From contig WPIO01000002.1 in NCBI GenBank assembly GCA_009760855.2, positions 374,001-438,000 of the forward strand: 64,000 nucleotides of DNA, written 5' to 3'. Each line of letters opens with the position of its first letter. The first letter of the stretch is position 1. The position numbers and the translations under genes were made by a program. This document shows, one piece after another, positions 22,371 to 32,113 of the stretch. Under the pieces are notes generated by a model. That model did not search any database and had not been told where the DNA came from. It saw only the letters and a program-made list of their open reading frames with translations. This stretch comes from Cristatella mucedo (Eukaryota; Bryozoa; Phylactolaemata; Cristatellidae).

Positions 22371-23217
22371 CTCACTGACTTTCACAGGCTTCCCATCCTG
22401 CTGCCGCAATATCCCGTGACAGTGGATTCCGTAGCGGCGGCCAGAGGCAAAGTTTCACCTCAGGCCTCCAAATGAGCGAGAGGAGAGGGGTACCCCACTG
22501 ACGGGTTTTGCTGGCGAGAGCAAGACTCGAACGCCGCCAAAAGTGCATCTAGCATTCCCTCGAAAGATTTGTCCAGATCGCTGGTCAGGCTAACAAAGTT
22601 AATAATGTATTTAAGTTTGCATAAATAAAGGACAAATCGTGCGTAAAAATATTGAGCTGCTCACCGAGAACGGTTGCGTTTGCCTACCGGCGTCAGCGAA
22701 AAGAATGATCTGCGAAGGTTGCTAACGAAGCATTCTGTCATTTTGCATAGTTTTCGCCGTTTTTTTTGCGCGGGTGCCGGCACCCAGCTGTCGAAGCAGC
22801 GGTACCGTCTGTGCGAGTTGATCGAGGGCCGAGAGCAGCCGAGCGGACGAACGAGCGAGACAGCTCGGCGGCGGCGGCGCCTGGGGCGGCCTCGGCGACT
22901 TCGGTCCGTCGGTGCAAGCCCTGTCGCCGATCGCCCCGCGTTCGGTCGCCTCTGCCTGTAGTTTCGGGAGCGCTTTTTGTGCATTCGTCAGAGCGGAACG
23001 GAGGCGACGCCGTGCAGCCTCTCCGCGGTCGCCGGCAGCAGCGAAGCGGGCGGGCGCCCTGGGGCCGGCGCCTCTCGCGACCGCAGCGAATCGGCGACTT
23101 CCGTTGATGGCCCGCAGGGGCGGGAAGCGGCGGTCCTCTTTCGGCAAAGCCTGCCGCCCGTTCGCTGCGGCTCCGTTACCGACACGCTTTGCAGTCGTGC
23201 TTATGCCTTGTCGCGCC
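22371..23217. other. G+C-rich 3' flank of the oxygenase gene
   Basis: It lies downstream of the gene stop (minus strand) and probably contains its 3' UTR. Dense overlapping frames on both strands (22722-23147 -, 22766-23107 +, 22912-23361 +) reflect high G+C, not proven coding. A 14-bp palindrome 'gggtgccggcaccc' sits near 22777. I did not find a convincing minus-strand AATAAA close to the stop. Confidence 0.4.
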
Positions 23218-23357
23218 TCAGGGATACGACAGCCTCGCCTGCGGCCGCTGTTTCAGCGAGCAGTACATGACGTCAGTCCTCAGCGTGTACCTGGTGCCTC
23301 TCGTGACCGTCGTGATGTTCTGGTGGAGAATGTTGTGCTGCAGGACTGTGGCCGAAC
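23218..23357 (-). CDS. Oxygenase exon 4 (C-terminus)
   Basis: The acceptor is 'gtcttcgtcttag' before 23357 and the stop is TGA at 23220-23218. It codes 'SATVLQHNILHQNITTVTRG' and 'TRYTLRTDVMY', carrying the distal His and the 2OG Arg. A 14-residue tail ends SYP. Confidence 0.88.
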
Positions 23358-25695
23358 CTAAGACGAAGACGACGGGGTTCGTCACGCCCAGCGAAGCTTG
23401 GAGCACAGGAGCCGGAAGCGAGAGCCCAATGAGAGCCGGAAGTTAGATGCCGGCATGATGGCTGCGGTCGCCCACAACGTAAGGCGGCGCAAGCTTCCGG
23501 AAGACGGCTCCAGAACAGGTCTGAAGCCCTGCACCAGATGGCAGGAAGATATGCCCACACGGAGAAAACTACCCCGTACATGAACTGGCTTCATTTTCAG
23601 AGTCGTCATTGATTAAGTTCTCATGGGGCGCTATACAAATAAATTATTTTTTCAAGTTCTAAAAATAAACGCGGGTCACAGCTTGAGCTGCAACAGCAGT
23701 AATGAACGGGTACGAAACCGCAACGACTCAATTCGGCCGTATCCATCAATAGGATCGACTCGAGGTACAGGGCGGTCTGAGCACCACGCTCCCCAGGAGG
23801 GCCGAGGGGGAAGTGTTCACAAAAATACCTCGTGCATCGCGCTCCGCGTACACCCTGACGCCATACCGCGTACGCCTTATAAGGCGGCCGCAGGACGGCG
23901 CCACCGGGCGGCGCCGTCCTGCGGCCGCGGCCCGCGTCGACGCTCGGTCGTCCTTGGATAGCGAGGACCGGACGAAGTAGCGCATGTCGGCCCCCTACTC
24001 AGCCCCGACTCCGGCGGCCAAGATCAACTGACGGCGAGCTGTGCGCCGCCGCCGCCGGCGGCGCACAGCTCACGCGACCGAGCGGCTTGCGCGTCGGCGG
24101 TGCAAGAGGAGGCGCCGCCGCCGCAGTGCTCGCGGCGGCGGCGGCTATCGGCCCAGCTACCGCTATCCACTTTATCTGTCGTCTGCCGATAAACGCGCGT
24201 CGCGGCGCGCCGCAGCTGGCGCCCGCTGCGGCGCGCCGCGACCGATCGGCCGCGGCGGAAGGCGAACGATCGGCTCCAAAGTAGCGGCGACAGACGTGCG
24301 AGAGCGAGCGGCGGGGCGGGGACGGCGGGGGGGGGGAGGGCGAGCTCGCGCCTGCCCGATGCGCTCGCTCGGCCTCGTACCGGTGCGAGGCTCGACGACG
24401 ACGTCCTGCGCGCCCGGCCGGGTTCGCTTCATGAACACGAGCCGGCCGCCGTCGAAGTCCTCGTTGAGGTCGATCCAGACGGACACGAAGCTCACGGCCA
24501 TGTCGCCGCTCCGCTCGTACACCTCGTCGTAGTACTCGCTGCACCGGAAGCCGACGGCGTCCCTGTACAGGACGAACCTGGCCGGGGAACGAACGGAACG
24601 AGAGACGGTGAAAACGGCGGCGGCGGCTGCGGGCGTTCTCGCAGAGGGGCGCGCGCGCTCCTCCGTGACGAGCGAGCGGCCGCGCGCTGGTGCGGCCGAG
24701 GCGCGCCGGAGCGAGCGAGCGCTCGGGCGTCGACCTGCCTCGCGCGGCGAGAGTGCTCGCTCACCTGTCGCTGACGCCGACCACCCTGCTACCCCATATG
24801 TCGGCGGGCACGTGACTCTCGAGCGCCCGCCACAGCCTCTCGGCGAGCGCCTCCGACTGCCAGCAGCACGCGTCTCGGCGCTCCGATGCGGCCGAGTATC
24901 CTTCCGCGTCCGACCGCTCGATCAGCTGCCGGCATTCCTGTGAAAAGCGCGCGCGAGCCGTGTCAAACCCGAAGCGGAAGGACGGCGCGAGCGCCGTCCA
25001 GTCGCTTCCGGCGCAGGAGCTCGCCCGGGCGATCGCATACAATACAGCGGTCTGGGTTGGGGTGGGGGGAGGGAGGCTGAGGGTAAGCATTGCGTCAGCG
25101 CCGTGGAATGTGGCCATTCACAAAGCGGGAATAGGGGACCACGTGACGCCGTCGACGGCAGACCATTGAGGGAATAGAAGCAGCCGGGGATTTTCCGAGG
25201 CAGGAAGTCGGTTACGTTCGGGCGGCGCACCAAACGTGCAAGTGCGTCGTACGATTTGTCTGCCGACCCGATCCGATGCAGCCGCCGGCGCGGAGCGCTA
25301 GCTTCGTACGAGCGCTCGAGCTGGGCGCGGCGGCGGCTGCGGCCGCCGCCGGGGGCGTGCCGCGCCCAAATGAGCGGCCGCGCGCGCTCTAACGCACCGC
25401 GACCTACCTTGGCCGTCAGGACATTGTGCAGCCTGAACGCCAGCTTATCCATGCGCTGATGGTAGACGCCGTGGCGGGGCAGGCTCAAGTTCTCCTTCTC
25501 CATCGCCGCCGCCGCGCGCTCCTGCTCGCCGGCGGCTCGGTCGTCAACGGCGAGGGCTGCCTTCGGAGGAGGGATCGCGCCCCAAGAGACGGACGTCAGC
25601 AGCCTGTTCAGAGCCTCCAGCATTTTCATCACGCCTCGCCGAAAGTAATCCGTGGCTGAGATACCGAGACCGCGCGACCGATCGCCAGCGACCAT
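23218..25695 (-). CDS. Prolyl-4-hydroxylase-type 2OG-Fe(II) oxygenase, four exons
   Basis: The predicted 265-residue protein belongs to the iron/2-oxoglutarate dioxygenases related to prolyl 4-hydroxylase. The substrate cannot be told from sequence. Exons (minus strand) are 25695-25408, 24937-24765, 24577-24381 and 23357-23218. All introns are GT-AG and the phases 0/2/1 join cleanly. The N-terminal 75 residues are Ala/Arg rich with no signal peptide. The domain starts at 'FRLHNVLTAKECRQLIERSD' (87-106). The jelly-roll strands carry 'RFVLYRDAVG' (154-163), 'IDLNEDFDGG' (189-198), 'VVVEPRTG' (213-220), 'LQHNILHQN' with the distal iron His at 231, and 'RYTLRTDVMY' with the 2OG-binding Arg at 246. 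The HxD motif reads Y169-Y-D171, so the first iron His is replaced by Tyr (codon TAC at 24532-24534). An in-frame ATG at 25764 is possible but overlaps a TATA-like site; ATGs at 25629 and 25623 are later alternatives. Domain identity is strong, activity is uncertain. Confidence 0.85.
23635..23675 (+). mobile_element. LINE/SINE-B tail remnant in the last intron
   Basis: 'aagttctcatggggcgctat' and 'acaaataaattat' match the shared LINE/SINE-B 3' tail. It is a short plus-oriented remnant inside the intron of the minus-strand oxygenase gene. Confidence 0.5.
23884..23928. other. Perfect 19-bp-arm hairpin in oxygenase intron 3
   Basis: Arms 23884-23902 and 23910-23928 are exact reverse complements with a 7-base loop. 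Arm sequence 'gcggccgcaggacggcgcc'. Confidence 0.9.
24036..24071. other. Perfect 15-bp-arm hairpin in oxygenase intron 3
   Basis: Arms 24036-24050 ('gagctgtgcgccgcc') and 24057-24071 are exact reverse complements around a 6-base loop. Confidence 0.9.
24199..24242. other. Perfect 18-bp-arm hairpin in oxygenase intron 3
   Basis: Arms 24199-24216 ('gtcgcggcgcgccgcagc') and 24225-24242 are exact reverse complements around an 8-base loop. Confidence 0.9.
24381..24577 (-). CDS. Oxygenase exon 3 (iron-site HxD region)
   Basis: It starts after acceptor 'ccag' at 24577 and ends at donor G|GTACGAG after 24381, phase 1. It holds the Y-Y-D variant of HxD and the 'LNEDFDGG' turn typical of the family. 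Confidence 0.85.
24765..24937 (-). CDS. Oxygenase exon 2
   Basis: The acceptor is 'cgcttttcacag' before 24937 and the donor GACAG|GTGAGC after 24765, phase 2. It codes 'ECRQLIERSDAEGY...RVVGVSD', the helix-strand segment before the iron site. Confidence 0.85.
25408..25695 (-). CDS. Oxygenase exon 1
   Basis: It codes residues 1-96 from the chosen ATG at 25695. The donor is AAG|GTAGGT at 25408/25407, phase 0. The final residues 'LHNVLTAK' are the first recognisable part of the oxygenase fold. Confidence 0.7.
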
Positions 25696-25763
25696 GCTCC
25701 GCCGCCGCTCAGCGGGCAGACGAGCTCTCTGCGGTTGTGCGGCCGGGTCAGTACGCCGGCCCA

Positions 25764-25775
25764 CTAGTTATAATG
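25764..25775 (-). promoter_or_regulatory. Possible TATA-like element upstream of the oxygenase gene
   Basis: The minus strand reads 'cattataactag' inside an otherwise CpG-rich region, about 70-80 bp before the ATG at 25695. A start site 30 bp downstream would favour that ATG over the one at 25764. This is a single weak match. Confidence 0.35.
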
Positions 25776-25989
25776 CGGCCGGCGACGCTGAGTCATCGAG
25801 AGACATTAGCAACAGCCAATCAGTGGCGAGCTCTCGCCAGCGCTAGCCATTGGCGCCGATAGCCACCCGTTGCCGCCGTTGCCTCGGCCGCAGCCCCGAG
25901 CCCGGCTCTCCCACCGGCTGCTCGAGGGCGGCGGATGCGGCGGTCGACGGCGCAGCACGGAGCGGCACTGCCGGGCTAGAAAACGCTGC

Positions 25990-26033
25990 GATCGCACCTC
26001 AAGAGGCCGCCGCAGCCACAAGTCTGCAGGCTG
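25990..26033 (+). repeat. 44-bp direct repeat, copy 1
   Basis: 'gatcgcacctcaagaggccg' is followed by 'cagccacaagtctgcaggct'. It matches 26127-26170 with two or three substitutions and an offset of 137 bp. Confidence 0.85.
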
Positions 26034-26126
26034 CTGCTGGATCTTCTTGACCGGACCTTGACGACGTCACCGCCTCGGTCGTCGTCGCCGAGCGCAGTCG
26101 TCAGCGGCGGCGGCCTAGGACGAGGG

Positions 26127-26170
26127 GATCGCACCTCAAGAGGCCGCCTCAGCCACAAGCCTGCAGGCTG
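26127..26170 (+). repeat. 44-bp direct repeat, copy 2
   Basis: 'gatcgcacctcaagaggccg' is followed by 'cctcagccacaagcctgcag'. The intervening sequences differ, so only this block was duplicated or kept. Confidence 0.85.
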
Positions 26171-26600
26171 TCGGAGACGGCACGAAGCCGAAGCCGCTTC
26201 TGGTCCTGAAACGAGCACCGGAGAGAACGCGAGGGGCCGAGTCCTAGGCTCCCGCCGAGTTTGAAAGGCGGAGAAGTGCTTCAAAGCAGGAAACCTCGGC
26301 GGGAGTCCTCCCGAGGCGCATCGGTCGCGCCGCTTCCTCCTCGAGGAAGCGGGCGGCGAGTCTGCCTGCGACGACGGCCGCGTGCGCGCACGGGCGCTCA
26401 GACCGCGCGGAGGAGCTGCCGGCGCAGGAAGTTGGGGCCTGGCGCACTGGTCACCCTTTGTCGGTCGAATCGCGGACCGCATTTTACGGCGACCCTAGAT
26501 CAAAAGCCAATGAGCATGCACCTATCGGAAAAGATGACCGCATTCTTGAGACCAGGCTCGACCATCTCGGACGGCTCTATCGGCTGCCATTGACAGTACT

Positions 26601-27905
26601 TATCACGCACGATATCCTACTTGAACGATAGAGAACGATGGTCGGTCAGGCAGACGGGGCGCTGGCCTGGTTCAAATCGTACTTGCTTGGCCGTGTTCAA
26701 TCCGCGTCGAATAGGGGTCACGTCTCATCCACCATATCAATCACCTGCTGAATTCCACAAGGGTCCTTCCTCTCGTCCAGTCTTAGCGCGCACAAGGGTC
26801 CTTCCTTTTGCTGGCCTCCATTTATACTGAACCAATGGGAAAGGTGACTCGCGAAGATGGAATGCAGGCTGTAGCTTTTATATTGAGAATACCCGGCTGA
26901 ATTTTCTGTGCACATTGTCGGAATCTGCTGCTGCTGCAGAGAGTGAAAAACTGAATGTTTCTCTTGCAGATATTTGATTCTGTATGTCGGCAAATTTACT
27001 TTAACCTAACAGCGATGAAACGGAACTGCTGCTCGTAGGACACCCCAAGCGTGTGGCTGCACTAGAAGACTTTAATCTTTTAAAGGGCGATGCTGATGTT
27101 GTGACTGCCACCGTGTGCTCGGAATTAATGTGTTTTCTTCGGCAGTTTCATTGAGGAGGCTGTCTCTACTGCTAGCCGTCACGTTCAAACCCTATCTAAA
27201 ATTAGGGACTGTCTATCGCAGCGGCTTGCGAAAACTTTAACTAGCTCACTTGCTCTATCTTGGTTTGACTATTGCCAATTCTATTTTGGCTGTGCGCTCA
27301 AAAAAGGCCACTAGGCCTCTGCAGTGGGCAGTTAATATGCCTGCAAGGCTAGTTAACAAATCCCAGAGGTTTTACCATGCTTCTCCTTTGCTGTCGAAGC
27401 CTCAATAGCTTACGGTTGATCAACAGATCAACAGGGTAACGCTCTTACGCTGACCCATAAGCCTCGGCCTCGGCTTGGCTTCTTCACACCTGAACTGTTG
27501 AAACTTTGAAACCAGAACTTTGAACTGTTGCATCAGTTTCAGCCTCTTCTTGCCCTCTTCCGACAGTAGACTTTCAAGCTTGAATATGAGCTTTTGCTCT
27601 GCAGGTCCCAGACTGTGGAACTCACCGCCACAATTCTTCCGCAACGACGTCGTCTCTCCTGCTGCAGACTGTGACACATCCTTTGTAGCCTCCCTGAGCT
27701 GCTACCACCATGCCACTCACTACTTCAACTGCTCTACTGACTCAGCTGTGCTTCTCACTTTCTCTTTGTTGCTTGAGATGAAGTCGGTTGGCTACCGAAT
27801 GCGTACCGAAACCCGCTTAGACTTTGAGTGATCCATAGAAAACTTTCCTGCGTAACACTCACACAGTCTTCGTGGGTTTGTCCGACTGATGGACGTTACA
27901 AAACA
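26601..27905 (+). pseudogene. L2-like LINE reverse transcriptase copy, same subfamily as 21-kb copy
   Basis: The order matches the 21-kb copy: 'LAWFKSYLLGRVQSAS' (26660-26710), 'VTSHPPYQSPAEFHKG' (26715-26765), 'RVAALEDF' (27047-27075), 'ARLVNKSQRF' (27340-27372). Then 'FCSAGPRLWNSPPQFFRNDV' with 'YHHATHYFNCSTDSAVLL' (27590-27760) and the UTR 'ctgcgtaacactcacacagt'. Short internal duplications occur ('aagggtccttcc' at 26759 and 26793). Stops and frameshifts are frequent. Confidence 0.8.
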
Positions 27906-28147
27906 TGCAGAGGATATCGCTCGGATAGAGAGCATGGTGCCGTCGGCTAAGGACACGGGTTTCGGGCTATTGCCAGACGAACGGGATCTTATCTACGGCA
28001 CAGGGTTCTTCCTGCTGTGCACGATGCGTTAGCGGCCTGGCGCCCGCGACGAAACCTGAACGTGCCGCCTGAATGTGGCCGAATGGCGGTCGAGGCATCA
28101 GTGGCAACACGTCGAAGCGCACTCGACCAATTGAATAATATCGGTAT

Positions 28148-28152
28148 ACTAT

Positions 28153-28224
<72 letters not shown>

Positions 28225-28230
28225 TACTAT
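28148..28230. repeat. (TA)n microsatellite with TATG/TATAC variants
   Basis: An alternating TA run of about 80 bp with a 'tatgtatatgta' interruption. Confidence 0.95.
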
Positions 28231-28738
28231 TAGTATTATATTATAAGATTAATAATCTTAGTCCACAAGCATCCCCCAACATGCCGTGCCCAACCCTCGG
28301 GCGCACTAACTGCGACTATAACAACAACAACAATAACTATAAGGCGTGTGTATAGCACCACTAGTGAGCTATAAATCTCTTTCTAGGCACTCAAAGAATG
28401 CTGAAAAGGAAGCTATCGGCTGTTCACGGAGTGTTTACCGCAGAGCGCTCGGACCGATGGAGCGATGCCGCAGGCCGCCGCCGCCCGCCCACCGCCTGGG
28501 TCTGAGAGGATGCCATGCCAGCAATCTCTATCGAGCCCGACGCGAGACGAGGTGCACAGCGTCTAAGTAAGCCGCGAGCTAATGCTGACGTCAAGGTCGT
28601 TCATCGGCGAAGCCATTGGCTGGACTGCGGCAAGCTTAGTCAGACTTCCTCGGAGAAATAGGCGATGCGTGACCGTAGTGGGCGTTTCGTGTCTCGGTCC
28701 AGCAGTTTTAGGGCGACACTCACTCTCGCTGGTTTGTA
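28231..28738. other. Unassigned sequence
   Basis: Near 28372 'aatctctttctaggcactca' resembles a minus-oriented LINE tail fragment. The rest is unrecognised. Confidence 0.35.
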
Positions 28739-28903
28739 TTGATAATAAAAATATAATTCATTTGCTGAGAGTCCTAAGAGACCATAATCTCTATTAAAGC
28801 GCTTAGCATATGGGGTTCGAGCCCACGAGAGGCCACGAAGTCGAATACATTCACATTGACCTTGGTTGGGCGAGCACCTTAACCACTGGGCCAAACCAGC
28901 CTT
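28739..28903 (-). mobile_element. SINE family B, subfamily with internal insert
   Basis: The minus strand carries box A 'tggcccagtggttaaggtgc', the insert 'gtgaatgtattcgacttcgt', box B 'gggctcgaacccc', the 'taatagagattatggtctct' tail and an A/T end at 28739-28757. It pairs with the 9.8- and 10.8-kb copies. Confidence 0.8.
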
Positions 28904-28953
28904 ACATACCTTAATCTGTATGCTGTTAGCGAATAGTCATGCTTCCTGTACAG

Positions 28954-29160
28954 CAGCGGTTCTCAACCTGTGGGTCACGATCCCTTTAGGGGTCGAACGA
29001 CTCTTTCACATGGGTCTCCCAAGACCATCGAAAAGCACGCATTTCCACATTTTGTACCCAATAATTTTATGGTTGGGGGTCGCCGTTTTATGGCTGGGGT
29101 CGCCACAACACGATGAACTATATTAAAAGGTCGTGGCATTAGGAAGATTAGGAACTATTG
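28954..29160 (+). mobile_element. SPIN-like hAT MITE (non-autonomous DNA transposon)
   Basis: The left end 'cagcggttctcaacctgtgg' is followed by 'gtcacgatccctttaggggt', 'cgaacgactctttcacatgg' and 'aagaccatcg'. The right part holds 'ataattttatggttgggggt', 'cgccacaacacgatgaacta' and 'aaaaggtcgtggcattagga', ending 'ggaactattg'. This is the order and wording I know for SPIN (SPACE INVADERS) hAT MITEs, about 207 bp here. An internal 'ttttatgg(t/c)tggggtcgcc' duplication is present. The 8-bp flanks 'ctgtacag' and 'ctttgcag' agree at 6 of 8, as expected for an aged hAT target-site duplication. Confidence 0.85.
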
Positions 29161-29164
29161 CTTT

Positions 29165-29240
29165 GCAGCATATTATAGTGCCTTGAAAGAGATTAAGTTC
29201 TCTGATGGTGCTATACAAATGTATTATGATTATCAATACT
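29165..29240 (+). mobile_element. LINE/SINE-B 3' tail remnant
   Basis: 'cttgaaagagattaagttct' and 'ctgatggtgctatacaaatg' then TTAT repeats the shared LINE 3' stem-loop. It directly follows the hAT element. Confidence 0.6.
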
Positions 29241-29468
29241 ATTTACCAGTACTAAGCTACAAAACTACACGCAAACGCATATACGCAAAACTATACACAT
29301 CAACCTTATATTATAGTTCTCTACCCGCTCGACGATTTGCTAGAAAGGGTCACAAGCGGACTAAAAACACGGACTAGTCATCCGTATAAAGTTAAAAGAT
29401 CATGACTAAGCTTTAAGCTGTCTTCGATAAGGGGGTGACATGTATTATGCATATGCATGTGCGCTCAT

Positions 29469-29497
29469 GTGGTGTGTGTGTGTGTGTGAGTGTGTGT

Positions 29498-29544
<47 letters not shown>

Positions 29545-29547
29545 TGT

Positions 29548-29594
<47 letters not shown>

Positions 29595-29611
29595 TGTGTG
29601 TGTGTGTGTGT

Positions 29612-29663
<52 letters not shown>

Positions 29664-29670
29664 GTGTGCA
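29469..29670. repeat. (TG)n microsatellite with regular TC interruptions, about 200 bp
   Basis: Long TG blocks are separated by single 'tgtctg' steps (about 29500, 29543, 29551, 29593 and 29611). Confidence 0.97.
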
Positions 29671-30002
29671 TGGGCGTAAGCCTTGCACGTATATTATTGC
29701 CATTCACGAATGTATCTCGAAGCACCTTTAAATAAGCTTCATAGAGCAAACAAGCTGACAGCGTAGCGAGCGCAAAAGATGTGCAACTCACTGAGGCATG
29801 CTTCCAAAAGTCAGCTAATGTTTTTTTATACCAATATTTGACGACTAGTAATGTATAAAACGCGTCAGAAAAACTCTGATCCGTAAAAGAAGGCCGAGGC
29901 GCACCAGTTCGATCCTATTGCATGAGCGCAGCGGCGGCGGCGGCGGCGGGCCTTGGGATGGAACGCATATGCATTCCTTCCGAAGGACGGCATGTTTCCT
30001 CC

Positions 30003-30040
30003 TCTCACTCTCTCACTCTCTCTGTCTCTCTGTCTCTCTG

Positions 30041-30134
<94 letters not shown>

Positions 30135-30137
30135 TCG
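30003..30137. repeat. (TC)n microsatellite
   Basis: TC repeat with 'tctgtc' interruptions at the left end, becoming pure from about 30050 to 30120. Confidence 0.97.
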
Positions 30138-30257
30138 GATGCCTCAAATATTCTTGTAACAGGCCTTCGACAGATTTTAAACACTTTAGAACACACGGAC
30201 AGAGCGAGGTAGTAGCAATATCGGTGCCCACGTCGGAGCCACGAGTAAGCGGAGCTC

Positions 30258-30370
30258 CGAGCAGCTCCGACTCCGAGCCGCTCCGACTCCGAGCCGCTCC
30301 GAGTCTGAGCCGCTCCGACTCCGAGCCGCTCCGACTCCAAGCCGCTCCGAGCCCGAGCCGCTCGGACGCT
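30258..30370. repeat. 16-bp minisatellite, about 7 copies
   Basis: Units 'cgagccgctccgactc' with variants ('cgagcagctccgactc', 'tgagccgctccgactc', 'caagccgctccgagcc') run from 30258. It creates Ser/Glu/Leu/Arg-type frames on both strands. Confidence 0.9.
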
Positions 30371-31866
30371 GGGCCATCGTCGCGACGCATGAAATAGCCA
30401 ACCGAAGTTGCTATTTTATCATGCACTCTTGCGGACGTGCGAGCCCCCCCTCACACACACACACTGACCCCCAGGCTGCCACCGTATGCTTGGCGAACGT
30501 CGCCGCGACCACCTTTGATTACGAAATGGGGCTTACCTTTTAAAATGCTCCTCTAAATACTTGACTGTCGAGACTAGGAGCTCGAGGTCAACAGTTATCA
30601 GCCTAGTGAGAAACGCGCGATCCCAGTCAAAAGCGCTGCCCGTTTGAAACCTTGGTTATCGTTTAAGTAGTTTCGGAAAATGATTACGCGGCAGATGTCC
30701 GTTGATACGTTGGCTTTTTTTGCTGCTGGAAACTGGTCGGGCTAACTTCTTCCTGGGGGGCAACTTAACGTGGAAGAGTAACTTAACTAACTCGACCTCG
30801 TTGCAACAGACACAAGCAGGTGAGTTGTTTGATCCCACTCCGGCTCGATTCCGGGAGACCTCACTGTGAAAGCCCGGTGGCCCACTCTACTCAGATTCTA
30901 CTTTTCACCTCGACCTAGTCTTGCTGGCGCGTTGTGGTTCAGCCTTTCTGGTACAGCGAAGCGACGAATCTCCATTCTTTTTCTTGCCGTCGCTTGGAGG
31001 TAGACACCGGCGAGAGGCGCTCTGAAATGTACGACCCCTACCCTCTCCTCCGCTCCCCAGTAAAAAAGACCTTCAGGTGCATGTCAACTAGCCATCGATG
31101 CGAACCCGATTACCCGATTTTTGATAACCAACCGGCGGGACGCAAGCTATCTTCGAGCTCCTCGCCTTTGAAGCTCATTACGTGCTGCCCTCCCTGCGGG
31201 TAGTGTAATAAGACACCACAGTACGGACGAGCCTCTATTGACAGAGCACGCGAATCACTCCAGCCTTGACCCCCGAGAGCGACGACGTAACGATGTCGCA
31301 GTATACTTCTTCGCAGTGGTAGGACAATTCAAGGCAGGACGTTTCAGTAGCTAAATGGGGTGCATCTAAACTTCAGCCGTAGCACTAAGTGGTGACCAAC
31401 TTTGTTTCCAGTATCCAGTCTTCACACTAGAAGAGGGCCATTGGCCTGCTCACCCTAGCTATCTGACAGTAGCTGAGCGCCCTATTCGCGGTCGTCGTGC
31501 GGTCTCGTCTCGGCTAGAGTTCATTGTTGAAGTTCAAATGTCGCGCATCAAGGCACCGTCGTCCAGTCAATACTTTCGCTTGTTAAGCCGTGTGTGGAAA
31601 CGAACTCAAATACCGATCTTCAAAAAGATTTCAATTTAGTTGGAGCGACGGCGAGCCGCCGCCATGACCGGAAGCCGCCGTGACCGGGTCGCACTGTACG
31701 AGGAACAAGGAGGCCGATTAGGTACGCTGGTTTACGCGAAATAAGTGACTTTTCAGTCGGAGAGAGGAACTGCGATTCGATGCTTGATATGGAGCCAGTG
31801 AAGCCCTGAAAGAAGTGGTGTCATACGGGCACCTACGCCAGACGAGCAGCTGAGTTTCGCACCAGT
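30371..31866. other. Unassigned sequence
   Basis: A plus frame at 30934-31203 (89 codons, Ser/Pro/Cys rich) is the least unlikely coding stretch but has no known motif. I see nothing else. Confidence 0.35.
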
Positions 31867-32113
31867 TGCAAGTATAGTATTACAGTGGCTCCGGCGGCGG
31901 CCCAGTTCTAGTCGAGTCTCGCGGAGACACGAGAGCGAAAGTGAGCGATAAACGAGACTCCCAGTTTATTCTCACACGCGTGCATATATGCGAGCCGGCT
32001 GACTCCCGCAGATGGGGGAGTGCTGCTGCGGCGGGTGACACTCTTGCATTAAAGGCCGGACGCTGCGTCGAGCCAACTGCCAAACCACCACCCGCTGCAG
32101 GTGGGGCGTACAT
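31867..32113 (-). mobile_element. Possible solo or terminal LTR-like segment
   Basis: The minus strand begins 'tgtacgccccacctgcagcg' at 32113. It holds 'gcatatatgcacgcg' with 'gagaataaactgggag' (a polyadenylation-type signal, near 31970) and ends 'actatacttgca'. The next bases 'actggtgcgaaactc' look like a primer-binding site. A repeated 'cagcgtccggcc' occurs inside and just outside. No second LTR or pol sequence was seen, so this is tentative. Confidence 0.3.

Larger units (their letters stand above)
25776..26600. other. CpG-rich block upstream of the oxygenase gene
   Basis: High-G+C sequence continuing the CpG island past the presumed promoter. A 168-codon minus frame (25976-26482) and several plus frames are open, but all are Arg/Pro/Ala biased and unlike known proteins. 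It could hold a divergent first exon. None can be supported. Confidence 0.4.

Noticed and set aside
24041-24532. 163-codon plus frame opposite the oxygenase gene
   Set aside because: Arg/Gly-rich shadow of high-G+C DNA, opposite intron 3 and exon 3 of a gene with clear conserved motifs.
29413-29791. Thr-His and Cys-Val frames over the TG repeat
   Set aside because: Pure microsatellite translation on both strands.
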